Program-made: the position numbers and the translations under genes | Shown: positions 63,130 to 64,000 of the stretch, in pieces | Position numbering within the stretch: the stretch's first letter is position 1 | Layout of the letters: every line of letters starts with the position of its first letter | Notes under the pieces: generated by a model | What the model saw: only the letters and a program-made list of their open reading frames with translations | The model's database searches: none | Told to the model about the DNA's origin: nothing | Assembly (NCBI RefSeq): GCF_910592395.1 | Contig: NC_088325.1 | Location: forward strand, 8,622,109-8,686,108 | DNA from: Lineus longissimus | Taxonomy: Eukaryota; Nemertea; Pilidiophora; Heteronemertea; Lineidae | Length of the DNA: 64,000 nucleotides | Direction: 5' to 3'

Positions 63130-64000
63130 ACTATGAGTATTGTTAAGTGTCAGTCCATGATACCACCATGCAGGATCATGCAAATAGTGGCAAGGTGGGA
63201 AGTCAACAGATCTAGTTTTAATTTCTACCACAGACCTGTCCTAGGGTACTATGAAGGCTGGTGGATTGGTTTCGAAAATAAACCCACAGTTTTGGGGTAC
63301 GGCTGTTAACCATTTCCTACTCATTTTCCTTTTAAAAAAACATGCATTATCCCTCAAAATAGGCTAAGTCTTTTGTCAATTTTCGTGCATCAAACAGAAT
63401 TATCACTAAACACCGCCTATTGAAATTGAAAGTACATGATCTGAGCTACCTTTTCATGCCTTTTGTTTTGCCCCAGGTACATTTTAATGACAGGTACAGT
63501 ACGTCCCAAAAACAATGCAATCTCAAATTTCAGTAAAAAGGCAATTTTAACTCTCCTTTAGCTCCAACACTGCAGTTTTTTAGGTGATGCCACTTCCAGG
63601 TAAGGAAGTCAGAATGCTGTTTTTTAATTTGCAAAAGAAAAAAATCCGGCCGCCCTTATGGTTTTCCGGTGAGGGGGTCGAGTCGCGCCCTTCTCACTGG
63701 TGCCCATTTTTGGCCCATTCCCTCAGATAACTGACGAAATACACATGCTTTCCAAATAAAATTACATTTTTAGATGTTAGTGAATCCCCCTCTCCCTTGC
63801 CCCTCCCACACACTCCCTCAAACAACCTAGAGGCCTTCATTACCCCTGTGGAGGCTTAGCGGTCTAGGCGGAAACGAACACCAGCAACGACAACAACAAC
63901 AACAGTTACAGTTACAATGCATTGTGTACATGCACGTGTACATTGTGTGATAGTCTATTGAAAATGGAAGCTGAAAAATCACAGTTGAAATGTGGATTTG
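63130..64000. other. Host spacer with AAC microsatellite
   Basis: No gene recognised. A short (ACA)n tract lies at about 63888-63904, and a palindrome-rich stretch (ACAATGCATTGT, GTACATGCACGTGTAC) at about 63916-63942. Confidence 0.45.

Overview
This is eukaryotic nuclear DNA from an invertebrate animal, most likely marine. The phylum cannot be fixed from the window. Supporting signs are spliced 99-bp ankyrin exons with GT/AG borders, an intact BEL/Pao retrotransposon, CR1/L2-type and other non-LTR retrotransposons, a Polinton/Maverick with long terminal inverted repeats (TIRs), several fold-back elements, and no bacterial-style operons outside the Polinton.

Layout. 1-9.5 kb is repeat-rich and mostly non-coding: diverged tandem repeats, a 54-bp minisatellite (2.89-3.87 kb), a long-armed fold-back element (4.40-5.30 kb) and two hairpins. 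9.5-19.6 kb is a tandem array of ~1.7-kb genomic units, each carrying one ankyrin exon and a LINE 3' tail. A complete BEL/Pao element (9827-16092, minus strand, 5-bp target duplication, LTRs differing at 2 of 193 positions) sits at a unit junction. 19.9-20.8 kb is a fold-back element. 20.8-22.15 kb may hold a small unrecognised secreted-protein gene. 22.34-40.23 kb is a Polinton/Maverick with ~435-bp TIRs. It carries integrase, an HNH endonuclease, a deoxynucleoside kinase (dNK) relic, the protein-primed-type DNA polymerase B N-terminus, two small paralogous proteins that may be SSB-like, minor and major capsid proteins and a packaging ATPase. It is itself invaded by a LINE (27.66-29.96 kb), a piggyBac end, a ~300-bp repeat and a 1045-bp transposon with a 10-bp target duplication. 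40.9-43.4 kb is a third copy of the ankyrin/LINE-tail unit, interrupted by a fold-back element. 46.7-48.3 kb is a decayed CR1/L2-like LINE. 48.6-54.0 kb holds a run of six complete ankyrin exons plus relics, with two more fold-back elements in the introns. 54.9-63.1 kb is a second, TIR-less and more decayed Polinton of the same family, whose polymerase gene is interrupted by a copy of the 4.4-kb fold-back element and by an insertion with an 8-bp target duplication.

How it fits together. The host backbone is probably one large plus-strand ankyrin-repeat gene in which each 33-residue repeat is a phase-0 exon, so exon gain, loss or skipping keeps the frame. Mobile DNA fills its introns. The two Polintons share gene order on the left (integrase +, HNH -, polymerase -) but differ on the right. 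The unusual points are the dNK and HNH cargo (in one open frame at their junction), a family of short palindromic repeats dropped in frame into Polinton genes, and three unrelated fold-back elements whose arms are themselves short tandem repeats.
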